Below the pieces are notes generated by a model. It had not been told where the DNA came from. It worked only from the letters and a program-made list of their open reading frames with translations, and ran no database searches. From Papilionanthe hookeriana x Papilionanthe teres (lineage: Eukaryota > Streptophyta > Magnoliopsida > Asparagales > Orchidaceae): DNA of 64,000 bases. The DNA is taken from assembly GCA_022702705.1 (NCBI GenBank), contig CM040430.1, positions 79,177,239-79,241,238 of the forward strand. Reading direction: 5' to 3'. The position numbers and the translations under genes were made by a program. Shown piece by piece: positions 22,780 to 34,641 of this stretch (positions within the stretch are counted from its first letter, which is position 1; the number at the start of each line of letters is the position of its first letter).

Positions 22780-23753
22780 CCTATTCTACAGAGAAAATAG
22801 CACCAAAATCCCCCCTCTTAGTACACATACCCATTTTAGCCTATTCTAGTTTAATTTAGTCTCTTCCATATTTAGGGTGCCACTTTATTTTGTATCTAGT
22901 GAGTTTATTTTGAGTGTTTATTGTGTGTAATTGCTGTTGGAGTCATTCATCATTGCGTTGGAGTCAGTAGAAGTCAGCGGAGCTCTTGATGGAACACTTA
23001 AGATAAGTATTTGTACTTTGGTTCAAAGTTTTATAAATATGTTTTATTTTATTATTTTAATGAGTTCTGAGTAGTTAGTTATCTTTCTCCTTTCAACTAT
23101 GAAAAAATTATAAATTAATTAAATTTCGTAGGAGAATTAAATATAAAATATTTTAAAATATTGTGATGATATTAATACCTGATCTTAGTTTACTTTTTAA
23201 ATTGGCCATTTAATTTATTAAAACCTGTTGAAGTATTTTGAGACCTATCTGGAGATAAATTCTTAACTAGTAGATATCACATGAATCCTTAAGATAATCG
23301 AAGGCTTTACACGGATTATTTAAGGTGAAGTGTAAATAAATAGGAAGATATTATTTATTGGGCGTAGAATTAATTAGTTTTTAGAGTGACAGACTAAATT
23401 CTAATAATTTGGTTTATAGAAAGGTAACGGGTCACTGGTAGGGCCGACCATCGCCACCCTTGGAAATCTAGTAGTGTGAGCCTAGATTAACCCATTCTAC
23501 TAATAACACATCTTGAGCCTAACTATAGATTAGTCAATTTTCTTTACACCTGGACCAAAGGGTAAAGAATATGAATGCTTCTATTTGGCACAATACTATA
23601 ATCTTAATTCCCTAAAAAAGATAATTAATATATAATTCTTGGATTAGTTGAAAAAGGAGAAAGTAGTTTTTATAATTGCATTTAATTACTGCTTACTTTA
23701 CTTTCCTACTTATTTCTTACTTTCTTTTAGTAAAAGTTATTAGTTAATTAAAT

Positions 23754-23757
<4 letters not shown>

Positions 23758-23818
<61 letters not shown>
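23758..23818. repeat. (AT)n microsatellite in E1 3' LTR
   Basis: Uninterrupted AT run equivalent to 4858-4914 of the 5' LTR. Confidence 0.95.
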
Positions 23819-23820
<2 letters not shown>

Positions 23821-24192
23821 TATATATAATTTGCTTAAGAAAATTTTAAAATATTGTTTATTATCCCTGTGGGATCGATAACCAGGACTCCACTAGAGCC
23901 CTGTATTACTTGAACGATACGTATATTTGCGTTTAAAATTGTGACTTTTACAATAATTAAATCTAATAAAATTATAAAAGTAAACCTCGCACATCAGGTT
24001 TTTGAAGCCATTTGCTAGGAATTAAATCATCTAAAAAGTGGTATCAAAATCTTGTATTTTAAAGCTTAATTAAAGTCGTATTGCATCAGTGACAGTGGGG
24101 TAAAAAATGTCAATTTTCGGGATTTTAATGCCTGTAAACTGCTTTTTGTGAACCGACGCCTATGCATGAAAATTCGACTCATAGCCGCGAGT

Positions 24193-24230
24193 GCTGGCGC
24201 TTATGCACCGAGGGATTGGCGCTTAGGCGC
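24193..24230. promoter_or_regulatory. GGCGCC box downstream of E2 first post-pol ORF
   Basis: GCTGGCGCTTATGCACC and TTGGCGCTTAGGCGCG half-sites, equivalent to 19404-19423 of E1. Confidence 0.45.
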
Positions 24231-24601
24231 GACCTTGCAGATTTTGACAATTAATTAAATTGCACTAATACGCCTCGTTAATCACTCTTAAATGATTTAA
24301 ATTTTTATTTCTACCCCATACACACTTAAATACTCCAAAATCTCACTTAAATATCAATCGATTCATACAAATTTCACACACACACATATATTTCATTAAA
24401 ATCAAAACTCTTAATAAAACTAAAAATTTTGATCCAAAATCTTTGGATGAAATTTTCCAAAATACAAGCTCCTTACACTATAACTGAACACAAAACCACA
24501 TTATTAAGATGCAACACACTTAAAACACAAACACAAAACAAACATTACAACAATTACAAACACTAAACACTAAACATATATAACTAAATCACAAGAACAC
24601 A

Positions 24602-25010
24602 CTAGAATTTTGTTCCATTCTCTATTAGGTGGAATATGTCTTGAACCACCATTAGTTTCACATTAGTTCCATTTGAACCATCTGGAATGTAAATCTGATA
24701 AAACAGGTGATGGTTGAACACTCTCACATACCATTTGTTCTTCAGATACATCACTTTATCCGCTTATTCCACATGACTTGTATGACAGAATTGCATTTTG
24801 AGTTGTCATCCAATGTGCGTTAAATGTGTGTTAGTTTTATTTACCTTTGCTTCGATTGAAGCCACGAGAACCTCAATCTTTGATATCCTTTCTGAGATTC
24901 CTTGAATATTAAAGGCTAAACCCATTGTATAACTCTTGCACCTTCTCATAAATGAACTTCTTCTAGTTGGCTTCCTCTTTCTTCTTAACTTCGCTCTCCC
25001 AAAAAGACAT
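24602..25010 (-). pseudogene. E2 first post-pol ORF, broken
   Basis: ATG at 25010 (MSFWESEVKKKEEANWKK). Then a heptad-like stretch (ISERISKIEVLVASIEAKV) and a region resembling the E1 ORF (YLKNKWYVRVF versus YAKNKWIDEKM). TAA or TAG stops and at least one shift interrupt it. It ends near TAG 24602-24604. No recognised domain. It matches the E1 ORF split by copy B in position and layout. Confidence 0.5.
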
Positions 25011-25209
25011 TTTGGCTCTCAAAATTCTCTTCCTTAAGACTCGGAAATGAAAATAAAAACTGGGGCAAGTATCTCTTAATTTTGGGCCTTTTTTAGACTT
25101 GGGAAGTCTCCAACTGACCCTAGACGTGTTTTAACTCTTAAAAAACTCCTAAGATCACTTACCCAGGATTTATGCTTCTAGAATCACATTTATCACGTTT
25201 TTTATAATT

Positions 25210-25250
25210 GTGGCGCCTAAGCGCCAACTGTCGACGCATAGCCACTTATG
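25210..25250. promoter_or_regulatory. GGCGCC box before E2 first post-pol ORF
   Basis: GTGGCGCCTAAGCGCCAACT plus CGACGCATAGCCAC, in the same position as 10944-11043 in E1. Confidence 0.45.
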
Positions 25251-25524
25251 CTCATTTTAGCACAGGTCTGCTAAATGTTCAAGTCTTCATTCTGATTCCT
25301 CTAAGTCATCAATTATATCCAATAAACACAACTTGATCATTAAAATTTCAAAATACTACCACATTTCCAAATCAAACCAAACAAAAGCACTCAAAGCAAA
25401 CGTAAGACAAAGCACACCGATAACTATGGGTTGCCTCCCATAAAGTGTTTGGTTTAATATCTTTAGCCTGACATACCCAGAGCTTATCCTGAGAGACTAA
25501 CATCAGATTATCATCAAATTTAGA

Positions 25525-27000
25525 TTAATTGACTGAAAAATAAGCTTTTAGTGTATGGTCGTTAACTTTAAATATTTTTCCAGTCTTAGGATCTTTAATA
25601 TCCATAACTCCATAGGAATAAACTTTTATCACATTAAATGGGCCCATCCACCTAGACTTAAGTTTTCCAGCAAATATTTTCAATCTAGCATTGTATAATA
25701 AAACATATTGGCCTGGCTCAAGATTGTTAGTAAGAATCTTCTGATCATGCTATAACTTCATCTTTTCTTTATAAATATTAGCATTTTCATAGGATTTTTT
25801 CCTTATTTCTTCAAGCTCATTTAATTGCAATAATCTCTTTTCACCTGCATCTTTCAAATTATAATCAAACTCTTTAATATCCCAATATGTTTTATGCTCA
25901 AGTTCAACTGGTAAATGATAAGTTTTCCCAAAAATTAGCCTATATGGGGACATTCCTAGAGGAGTTCTATATGCAGTCCTATAGGCTTACAAAGCATAAT
26001 TCAGTTTGATTGACCAATCCTTCCTATTTGGATTAATAGTCTTTTCTAATATTCTTTTAATTTCACGATTGGATAATTCAACCAAATCACTAGTTTGCCA
26101 ATGATAAGCAGCAGCAATGCGATGGTTAATATGATATTTTTTACTAGCTTTTCCACAATCGCATTTCTAAAATGACTTCCCCATCAGTTATGATAACTCT
26201 TGGTATTCTAAATCTGCAAAAATATATTCTTTCTTAAAAATTTTGTAACACTTTGAGCATCACATCGAGATAAAGCTACAGCTTCAAACCATTTGGATGC
26301 ATAGTCAACTGCTATCAAAATGTATATATTTCCGAAAGATTGTATAAATGGTCCTATGAATTCTAATCCCCAAACATCAAATATTTCAAATTCCAACATA
26401 TAATTGAGGGGTGTCTCATTTCTTTTAGAAATATTGCCTACACGTTAACATCGATCACAATTTTTAATGTAGGCATTGACATCTATAAGCATTGTTGACC
26501 AATAAAATCCAGATTGTAAGGTTTTATATACAGATTTATTAACACCAAAATATCCCCCATAATCAGAATTTTGACATTTTTAAATAATTTCATAAGTTTC
26601 TTCTAAAGGCACACAACTTTGAATAATAAGATCATTTCCTTGTTTATATAAAAATAGTTATTCTAAAAAATAAGTCTTAGCTTTAGATAAAAATTTCTTC
26701 CTCTCTTGGTATGTCAAACCATTGGGTAAAATATCACTGACAATAAAGTTTACATTGTCGGCATATCACGGAACACGCCACCCATTGATAGTGAACAATT
26801 TTTCATCAAGAAAGTGTTCATTAATTTCCTTGAGAGATTTTTCAAAGTCAAGCCTGAACAGATGATCAGCAATTCGAATATCAGTACCCTTCCTATCAAC
26901 TATTTCAAAATCAAATTCTTGCAAACGAAGAATCCATCTTATCAGTCTTGGTTTTGCATCCTTCTTGTTCATTAAACTTAATAGAAGAATTATCAGTATG
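25525..27000 (-). pseudogene. pol: E2 integrase and RNase H end
   Basis: Pieces in order on the minus strand: RNase H tail (26766-27020, DAKPRLIRWILRLQEFDFEI), a poorly kept zinc-finger region (near 26430-26620), core segment (26208-26399, LIAVDYASKWFEAVAL with the first catalytic Asp), a broken TDGE-like second Asp segment (about 26180), and the C-terminal part (25750-25953, MSPYRLIFGKTYHLPVELEH). It ends at TAA 25525-25527. Many stops; not functional. Confidence 0.82.
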
Positions 27001-28945
27001 CACAACATGTTTTGTTCCAATTAAATATGATCTGAATTTATCAAAGGAAAATACTATAGTTACTAACTCTTTCTCAGTTGTGGTATAATTAATTTGAGCT
27101 TCATTAAGAGTTCTACTAGCATAGTAGATCACTTTGAACATTTTATCATACCTCTGACCTAAAACAGCTCCAATAGCAGAATCAATTGCATTACACATTA
27201 ATTCAAAAGGTTTTTCCCAGTTTGGTGAAACTATAACAGGTGCAGTAATTAATTTTTATTTTAATGATTCAAATGCTTTTAGGCTTTCTTCATCAAAATC
27301 GAAAATCATATTTTTTTTAGTAAACAACATAAAGGCTTTGAAATCTTTGAAAAGTCTTTAATATAACGCCTGTAGAATCCAGCATATCCTAAAAAACTTT
27401 TAATTCCTCTTACATTTGTTGGGCAAGGTGAATTAGCGATCACTTGAATTTTTCCAGGATCTACCTCCATAACTTTTTCTGATATACAATGTCTTAATAC
27501 AATTCCTCCTGCAACCATAAATTGACATTTTTCCCAGTTAAGGACTAAATTAGTTTCTTCACAACGCTTAAGAACTTTTGATAGATGTTTTAAACATGAT
27601 TCAAATGAAACTCCAAACACTGAAAAGCCATCCATAAAAAACTTCAATTCCTTTTTCAATTAAATCACAGAAAATTGCCATCATATATCTCTGAAATGTA
27701 GCAGGGACAATACATAAACCAAAGGACATTCTTCTAAAAGCAAATGTACCATAAGGACTGGTAAACGTTGTTTTCTCTTGATCCTCAGGATCAATTTGTA
27801 TTTGGTGGTAACCAATATATCCATACAGAAAACAAAAGTATTTATGCTCAGCTAGTCTATCTAACATATGATTTAGAAAGGGCAGTAGAAAATGGTCTTT
27901 CCTTGTGGCAAGGTTTAATTTTATATAATCAATGCATATTCGCCACCCTGTAACTTAAATTATTGGTATTAATCAATCTTTTCATTAGTAGTCACAGTAA
28001 CTCTTTCTTTCTTATGAACACAGTGAATAAGACTAACCCATGCACTATCTGAAATAGAGTAGATAATTTCAGCATCCAACCACTTTAAAATTTCTTTCTT
28101 AACAACATGTTTCATGATATGATTTAATCGCTTTTAAGGATCAACCTGAGATTTGAAATTCTCTTCCAAACGGATTCTATGCATACAAATTGAAGAACTG
28201 ATTCCTTTAGTACCAGCTATTGTCCATCCAAAGGCTTTCTTATATTTATTTAGAACTTCAATCAAAATCTCTTCTTCTTTTCAATAAATTGAGATGAAAT
28301 TATAACTGGCAAAGTTGAGGAATCACCTAAAAAGGTATATTTTAAATGAGTAGGAAGCATCTTTAATTCAAGTTCAGGAGGTTTTTTAATTGATGGACTA
28401 AAAGATTCATCTTGTTCAGTAATGTCCAAAAATTAAAAATTTTCATGAACATAATTTAAATCTTCTTCATGAAAATCTTCAAAATGTTGTAATTCCTCTT
28501 CTTGTTCGTGTTCCAATTTTCACTTTCAGATTTCTCTTCAAAAGTTGACTTAAAATGACATCCACTTAGATATTTAATAACGTCAATTTTATAGCACTCA
28601 TCATTTTTACCTCTTGAAGGATATTTTATTGATTTTGAGATATTGAATGTAACAGTTTGATCATTGGCTTACATAGTTAATTCCCCTTTTTGCACATCTA
28701 TCATTGCTCTTCCTGTGGCTAGGAAAGCTCTCCCAAAAATCATGGGTATCTCTTTATCTTCCTTCATATCTAGCACAATGAAATCAACAGGAAAGATAAA
28801 TTAATCCACCTTCACTAAAACATTTTCTATAACTCCTTTAGGCTATGTGATCGAGCGATCCGCTAATTATAGAGTTACAGTAGTCAGGGTTATTTCTACT
28901 AATCCCAGTCTTTTGAATATAAATAATGGCATAAGGTTAATTCTC
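26911..28945 (-). pseudogene. pol: E2 protease remnant, reverse transcriptase and RNase H start
   Basis: Starts abruptly inside protease at INLMPLFIFKRLG (28945), so the catalytic Asp is missing. The stop after TTVTL is at the same codon as in E1. RT: motif A reads FLYGYIGYHQ in place of FLDGY, and the palm box reads FMDG in place of FMDD, so both catalytic positions are changed. RNase H: MCNAIDSAIGAV where E1 has MCDASDYAIGAV. Numerous stops between 28000 and 28500. Confidence 0.85.
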
Positions 28946-30070
28946 ATAACAAATTTTAACATCTCAATTGGCCAAATCAAGAGGTAAATGAAGTGCAAGG
29001 TAGTGGGATCATCACAACTTCTTCCAATGTTAAACATCTATACTTCACACAACTTCCATCAATAATTTAATTACCGTATCATTTGAAAGGAGAAAGTTAA
29101 AAAAAACTATTCAGAACTCATGGAGAAAACACAAACACAATTTGATTTGAAAGTAGAAATCATAGTGAAAACACAATAAGTCTTACTTTAAAACCAAATG
29201 TAAAAATAAAGATAAAAACTTATTTAAAATCCTCTCTATAAGACTCTTGAAGTTCCTCTGAAACTTTTGCTTTCCACTAAATAACTCAAAATCTAATACA
29301 AACTATGATAAAGTAAGTGAAAAAGTAAATAAAGTATGACAAGAAGAAGACTCTCTTTCTTCCTCTTTCCCTTCGACCACTTTAAGCTTTTCTTCAAATT
29401 CTCCCACCAATACTTCCTTTCAAAACTCTTCTTCTTTTTCTAATCTTCAAGTCTTCATTTTAATATTTCTTCAAAAGGTGCATTGGTATCTCTTTAAATC
29501 ATGTCCAGATTTAATGTATCTACCAAAGAATGTATCTTTTCATTTGAATTTGCCACCTAAAAGAAGTTAAGGAAGTTTAAACCAAAAGTTGCTTCAAACA
29601 CCCCTTGGAAATGACACCAAATTTGATTTAATTTGTTTAGCTATCACGCCTATGCGCTAGCCATCGGCGCTTAGGCATCAGAGGCTAATTTTGCACACCT
29701 ATCATTTTTGCTCCAAATTTGATCCTTTTTTCTCCTTTCATATCTTTTCATTTGAATTTGCCACCTAAAAGAAGTTAAGGAAGTTTAAACCAAAAGTTGC
29801 TTCAAACACCCCTTGGAAATGACACCAAATTTGATTTAATTTGTTTAGCTATCGCGCCTATGCGCTAGCCATCGGCGCTTAGGCATCAGAGGCTAATTTT
29901 GCACACCTATCATTTTTGCTCCAAATTTGATCCTTTTTTTCTCCTTTCATCACAATCACTCATTTTAATCATACCTATAAGAAAAAAATGAAAATACCTT
30001 CCATTAAAATATAATATCATCAAAAATAGGTATAAAAATGTGCATAAAACACTATATTTTAGGTATATCA
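28946..30070 (-). mobile_element. E3/E2 LTR, truncated (U3 and part of R)
   Basis: The high end is a true LTR start (minus strand TGATATACCT, preceded by PPT AAGTTTAGGGAAA at 30071-30083). The low end breaks within the LTR: GGCCAATTGA...TTAAAATTTGTTA runs straight into protease sequence. Other LTRs (33755, 59590) continue here into GGGAAACATATTTT. Contains GGCGC-type boxes and a 208-bp tandem duplication. Confidence 0.8.
29533..29948. repeat. 208-bp tandem duplication in LTR U3
   Basis: 29533-29740 and 29741-29948 are nearly identical (differences such as CACGCC/CGCGCC and one T in a T-run). Each copy includes the ATGCGCTAGCCATCGGCGC box, so the U3 box is doubled. Confidence 0.92.
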
Positions 30071-31340
30071 TTTCCCTAAACTTAAATGTTACTTGTTTTC
30101 AAGTAACTCATATATTTTATAAATCGAATGCTTTAACATATTGTAGTGGCTTTTATTAAAGATTCATATATTTTTGCCCAATAAATGTGATACTGAAACT
30201 TTAGAGAAAATTTTAATAACACAGGATGAAACTAGGGTATAAGAGCATCTAGTAATCAAGCTAGGAATTATAATTTTCTATTAATTTCAAAAAAATCATA
30301 ATTTATCATACTTAGGAATCCTAGAAGAATTATATATGATAAGTCTATTAGTAAAGATTTAACTAATACTTTTGAAATTAATAATAAGCTCAGAAGTTAA
30401 GTTTCTTCCTTTAAAATGATTCAACTGAAGAAAATTTTTAATTGGGCATTTCCTCAAGCTTCTCCTCACAGTTTTTTCTTTTTACTTTATTTTTTCTTTT
30501 CTTTCTTTCTTTTCTTTTTCTTTCAATATTTTTTTTATCTTTACTTTTTTTATATGTGAGGATTACTATATCTAAATAGCCTTTAATGATTTTGAACTTC
30601 ACTATTCTCCTCCTAAAGTTAAAAACTTATCACTTTTCTTTACTAAACAATCTATATTAGAGTAAAAAAATATTTTTTTCATAGAATCTCAATTCTATTT
30701 TAAGTGTTAATCTAAGATTCCTGGTATTTCAAAAATATATTTTTTCCAACTATAAAAAGTAAAAGCATATCCTTATTTGTTTGTACCAAATATCTTAACT
30801 TTAGAATACCCCTTATCACTAAAAACTTTAAATTTAAGTGTACTATAACATATATAGAGTAAAAAATATAGTTCTCTATATTTAAGTCCACATACCACAT
30901 GTTATGTTAAAATAATTTTTTAAATAGTCTTTTGAGGATAAATAAAGTTTAGTTTTTGAAAGTTTTTCTCCCTCCCCCAAACTTGAATATTTAAACAGTT
31001 CAAAACGTTTTAGTACAAAATAAGTATAAAGAGAGAAAATCTACCAGAATTATTATCTATCATAATGTTCAGAACATGAAAATAGTACAAGTACTAGTAG
31101 TAAAAGTAGGTATGTGTAGAAGTAAGTCTCAAATCAATATGTAGAAATTTTCAAAGTAAAGAAACTACTCTAACAAATAAGTAGTATATATATGATTTGG
31201 AGTAAAAGTAAGCAATATTGTAGTAACAATTACAAAGTTCATAATCAACATCTGCACTAAGCATGAATAAAATAATGTCCAGTACAATAAAATAACTAAA
31301 AGTCAGCAACAACTAGAGAAAGAAAATGCATACATAATAA
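30071..31340 (-). other. E3 3' untranslated region with two polypurine tracts
   Basis: No gene. LTR-adjacent PPT at 30071-30083. Second PPT (complement of CTCCCTCCCCCAAACTT) at about 30966-30984. The conserved 3'UTR block (30425-30605) shares TTTCCTCAAGCTTCTCCTCAC and TAGCCTTTAATGATTTTGAA with E1 and E4. A T/C-rich run lies at 30476-30550. The ORF at 30712-30900 is not matched in E1 or E4. Confidence 0.7.
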
Positions 31341-31655
31341 CTACTCCTCCTCATCATCATCATCCTCATTCATAGCTTTATGTCGTTCAAACCTAGGATA
31401 ATGAGGATATGTAGGAAAATCTACACTTTGATCTACCTTCAGAAAGCTCACTAGAGAAGCATTGAAACTATCCTCATAATCACTTCTCCTGTATTTCACA
31501 AAGATAAAAGTAGGGTAACCCTAACCTACTGTATAACATCCCATAGAAGAACTGATAATGGACTTGTAGATGAGAGAGAAAATATCAATAGGTTGCATTT
31601 TTTAATATAGTAGTTCAAAGTGGCCCTCTCCTTGGTCACTAATGCACCAAAAATA
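31341..31655 (-). pseudogene. E3 ORF3, C-terminal fragment cut by E5
   Basis: Ends at TAG 31341-31343 after an acidic tail (NEDDDDEEE). Upstream it reads GYPTFIF (family GLGFPSLI) and SLIYKSIISSS (family GSIIYDSV), so this is the end of the ORF3 domain, with stops and an apparent deletion between domain and tail. Cut at 31655 by insertion of E5. The N-terminal part is expected beyond the right end of E5, outside the window. Confidence 0.7.
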
Positions 31656-31908
31656 TGTTCCATTTTTCATATATATTTGTACTCATTTTTGGTGATATTG
31701 AACTTTAAAGAAAGGTATTTTTCATATTTTGTTGTAGGTATGATGATTTTAGGTAATTGGAGCAAAATAAAAAAAAAGTAGCAAATTTTGAGCGAAAAAG
31801 GGCAAAAAATAGAAATATGAGTTCTGGCGCCTACGACACATTTTTCCAGAGAGTTCAGAATAATTAGCGCGATAGGGCGCCGATGACGCCCAATGTTGGT
31901 GGAGGCCA

Positions 31909-32315
31909 GATTCAATGTATTTGGATGACTTTTGGAGGGATTCTTGAGGCATCTCTTAGGGAAATCGTCCCTAGGCTAATTTAACACAAATTTATCGCCG
32001 GAATTGAAAGAGAAGAAGTGGTTCCAGTGAAGTAAATTAGTGTGTGAGTTGAGAAGAAGTGTTTGTAAAGAGTTTAGAGTCTAGGGTTTTGTGTAAAAGT
32101 GTTGTTTTGTGAGTGATTCAATGTATTTGGATGACTTTTGGAGGAATTCTTGAGGCATCTCTTGGGGAAATTGTCCCTAGGCTAATTTAACACAAATTTG
32201 GCGCTAGAATTAAAAGAGAAGAAGTGGTGCAGTGAAGCAAATTAGTGTGTGAGTTGAGAGGAAGTATTTGTAGAGAGTTTAGTGTCTAGGGTTTGGTGAA
32301 AGTGTTGTTTTGTGA
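31909..32315. repeat. 206-bp tandem duplication in E5 LTR
   Basis: GATTCAATGTATTTGGATGA begins both copies (31909 and 32115), and both end near GTGTTGTTTTGTGA. The copies differ at several positions and small gaps, so it is older than the 29533 duplication. Confidence 0.9.
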
Positions 32316-32988
32316 TGGATTCTTCTCAAAAGAGTTGTAAGAGGAGAAGGAAAGTGAGAGATTGCTTCTTCTCTACTATTCTAAGAGAGAATTGTGTGTT
32401 GTTGTGAAGTGATAATGAGATTTAAAGAAACTTCAAGGGATTTACTTGGGGAAGAAATTGAGATAAGTTGTATTTACTTCTTATTGTTTGTAAGACTTTG
32501 CTTTTACATATAAAATCCTTTTTTGTCGTATCTTCCTTATCTGAGTAGATTTCTTTGTCTTTCTCCTTGCAATGATATATGGCGAAGTGATGGTTTAGAT
32601 CGGATGCGTTATATGAATGTTAATAAATTGTGATAATTTTTCACTTTGTATTCTATTTACTTTTCGATCAGGCCAATTGAATTGTTAAAATATGTTGTGA
32701 AACATACTATTTGAAAGGACTATGCTTTTTACAACAAAATTGAATATTACATTCAATGTCCATGAATGAGTGATGTAGTTCATGGGGGTTGGGTGCCAAT
32801 AAATAGGGAAATATGGTTTATTGGGTGTTGAATTAGAGATTTTAGGGTGACAGACTAAAATCCTCAATTTGGTCCTAGTATTTGGAAACTAAAGCGAGAG
32901 TTAGCCTTTAGGCGAAGGGAAGTGGGAGCTCTGAAGTGAGAGCCAGTATCCTCCCAGCCTAACCACGAACTTAGGGACTAAACTTACA

Positions 32989-32993
32989 ATTAG
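32989..32993. repeat. Target-site duplication of E4, left
   Basis: ATTAG, identical to 60476-60480 at the other end of E4. Confidence 0.9.
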
Positions 32994-34624
32994 TGGTGCG
33001 ACTATTTTAAATTGCCAAAATTTATGAACTTAGATTTGATATATATATTGATTTAGTTTTATAATGAGTCACACAATTAAACATATGTATACGTATCGCT
33101 CAAGTAAAACAGGGCTCTAGTGGAGCCCTGGAATATCGATCCCACAGGGAGGCTTCAATTTTATAGCATAGCACATAAATCACTTATCGAATCATAGCAC
33201 AATTGCAAGTAAGTTTAATTAATAAAATAAAGACAAGCAGTTGTAGTTACTATTTCTACCAAAATATGTTCTAAACTCTAACAAGTTAAACTAACACAAG
33301 ACTAAATTTATAACAAAGTTCAGTTGCAAGAAAGATTCTTCCTCCTTTTCAATCATAATGTGATGATTATTATGACATAGATCAGTGATGCAAATGTATT
33401 GTGCCAAATAGGAGCATTCCTATTCCTTACCTATATTTTAGCATATAAAGAACATTGGTTAATCCTAAGTTTAGTCGCCAAATCTGTGGTTAGGCTGGGA
33501 GGATACTGGCTCTCACTTCAGAGCTCCAACTTCCCTTCACCTGAAGTCTAAGTCTCGCTTTAGTTTCCAAACATTAGGACCAAATTGAGGATTTCAGCCT
33601 GTCACTCTGAAATCTCCATTTCTAAGCCCATCAAAGTAAGTTTCCCTATTTATTTGCACTCAATCTCCATGAACTACGTCTCTCATTCATGGACATTGAA
33701 TGTGACCTTCACTTTTGTTGTGGAACTCATAATCTATTCAGAAAATATGTTTCCTAACAAGTTTTAACAATTCAATTAGCCAGATCAAAAAGTAAATGAA
33801 GTTTGAAGTGAAAAGGTCGTCACAAATCCTCCATAATAAATCGACACATCATTTCCATATCATAACATCAACACATGACATGAAAATAAGAAAGATAAAG
33901 AAATCTACTAAAGACTCATGAGGAAAAGATGACAAAACATGGATTATATATATAAAAACAACGTCATACAAACAGAGTAAAGTAAAGACAACTTATCTCA
34001 AAATCTTTCTCAAGCGAACCTTAAGGAATTACTTTGACTCCTCTTCTTTCTTCACAACAACACACAATTCTCTCTTTAGATAAGTACGAAAGAAGAAATC
34101 TCTCACTTTCCCTCTCCTCTCACACTCCTTAGAAGAGAAAACACAAAACCTAATTTCCTACACAAATGAAAAGAAACTGTCTTTAAACTCTAAAATGTTC
34201 TCTTCTCTTCTCCCCCCTCTCTAAACTTGGCTCCAAAAGTGTTTAAATTCGGCCAAAACTGAATTCCCAAGGCAACCCTTCAAAATCTGGCAAAATATAT
34301 TGAATCTAGTTTAAAATCAGGATAGGGCGCGGTCCGACGCTGGATTGGTCGCCGTTCGGCACATTATTTCGCCAAAACGGTTGCAACTCTCTGTAAAATA
34401 GCGCGGTCCGGTGCTGGTGATAGCGACGTTCGACGCTAGTTCAATAAAATGCACTTTTGTCCCTTTTTGCTCCAAATTTGCTCCTTTTCGCTTCCTTTTG
34501 CTCCAAAGGCCTAAAATCATTGTACCTTCATGAAATCATAAAAAATACTTTCCTTTAAAGTGCAATATCATCAAAAACAAGTATGAAATGGATAGTAAAA
34601 AGCTATCAAATTTTTAGTGGATCA
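32994..34624 (-). mobile_element. E4 3' LTR (1631 bp)
   Basis: Minus strand begins TGATCCACTAAAAATTTG after the PPT and ends ...GTCGCACCA at 32994. U3 box at 34322-34445. The U5 block (complement) is at about 33090-33160. It matches the 5' LTR (1646 bp without copy C) with roughly ten percent differences in the stretches I compared by eye. Confidence 0.92.
34322..34445 (-). promoter_or_regulatory. E4 U3 box (~120 bp, CG-rich)
   Basis: Minus strand starts GAACTAGCGTCGAAC and contains GACCGCGC and GCCGAACGGCG words. It aligns over ~120 bp with the spacer before ORF3 (37442-37562) and partly with 39205-39252. Its second LTR copy is at 60175-60292. Confidence 0.6.
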
Positions 34625-34641
34625 ATATCCCCCAAACTTAA
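34625..34641 (-). other. E4 polypurine tract
   Basis: Minus strand TAAGTTTGGGGGATAT directly before the 3' LTR start. Confidence 0.85.

Larger units (their letters stand above)
22241..24088 (+). mobile_element. E1 3' LTR (1848 bp)
   Basis: Begins TGATCCATAT after the PPT and ends TTGCATCA before the target-site sequence GTGAC (24089-24093). U3 holds two GGCGCC-type boxes (22423-22460, 22666-22684), then a TATA box CTATAAATAGGAG (22767-22779). U5 carries the (AT)n run (23758-23818), the conserved U5 block (about 23866-23930) and the 92-bp extension with a fossil PBS (23997-24088). It matches the 5' LTR tail at 3921-5211 with a few percent divergence. Confidence 0.92.
24089..28945 (-). mobile_element. 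E2: decayed Athila element interrupted by E1
   Basis: Reads leftward: partial protease (from 28945), RT, RNase H, integrase (stop at 25525-25527), the post-pol TTAAACCAAACACTTT motif (about 25430), first post-pol ORF (24602-25010), a GGCGCC box (24193-24230), then a cut at 24089 where E1 inserted with GTGAC as the putative target duplicate. ORF3 and the 3' LTR should lie left of the window. Its gag, PBS and 5' LTR end were lost in a deletion that joins protease to the LTR at 28946. Confidence 0.85.
31656..32993 (+). mobile_element. E5 5' LTR, first part
   Basis: Starts TGTTCCATTTTTCATATATA and follows the E4 LTR start closely (GATGATATTGxACTTTAAAG; TGATTTTAGG). U3 box with TTCTGGCGCCTACG at 31821-31890. 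A 206-bp tandem duplication lies downstream. It is cut at 32993 by E4, which duplicated ATTAG. The LTR resumes at 60481. Total LTR about 1.81 kb. Confidence 0.88.

Noticed and set aside
32685..32867. Minus-strand ORF in E5 LTR (and its relative at 33585-33767)
   Set aside because: Both are antisense readings of the homologous LTR segment; the conservation is that of LTR DNA.
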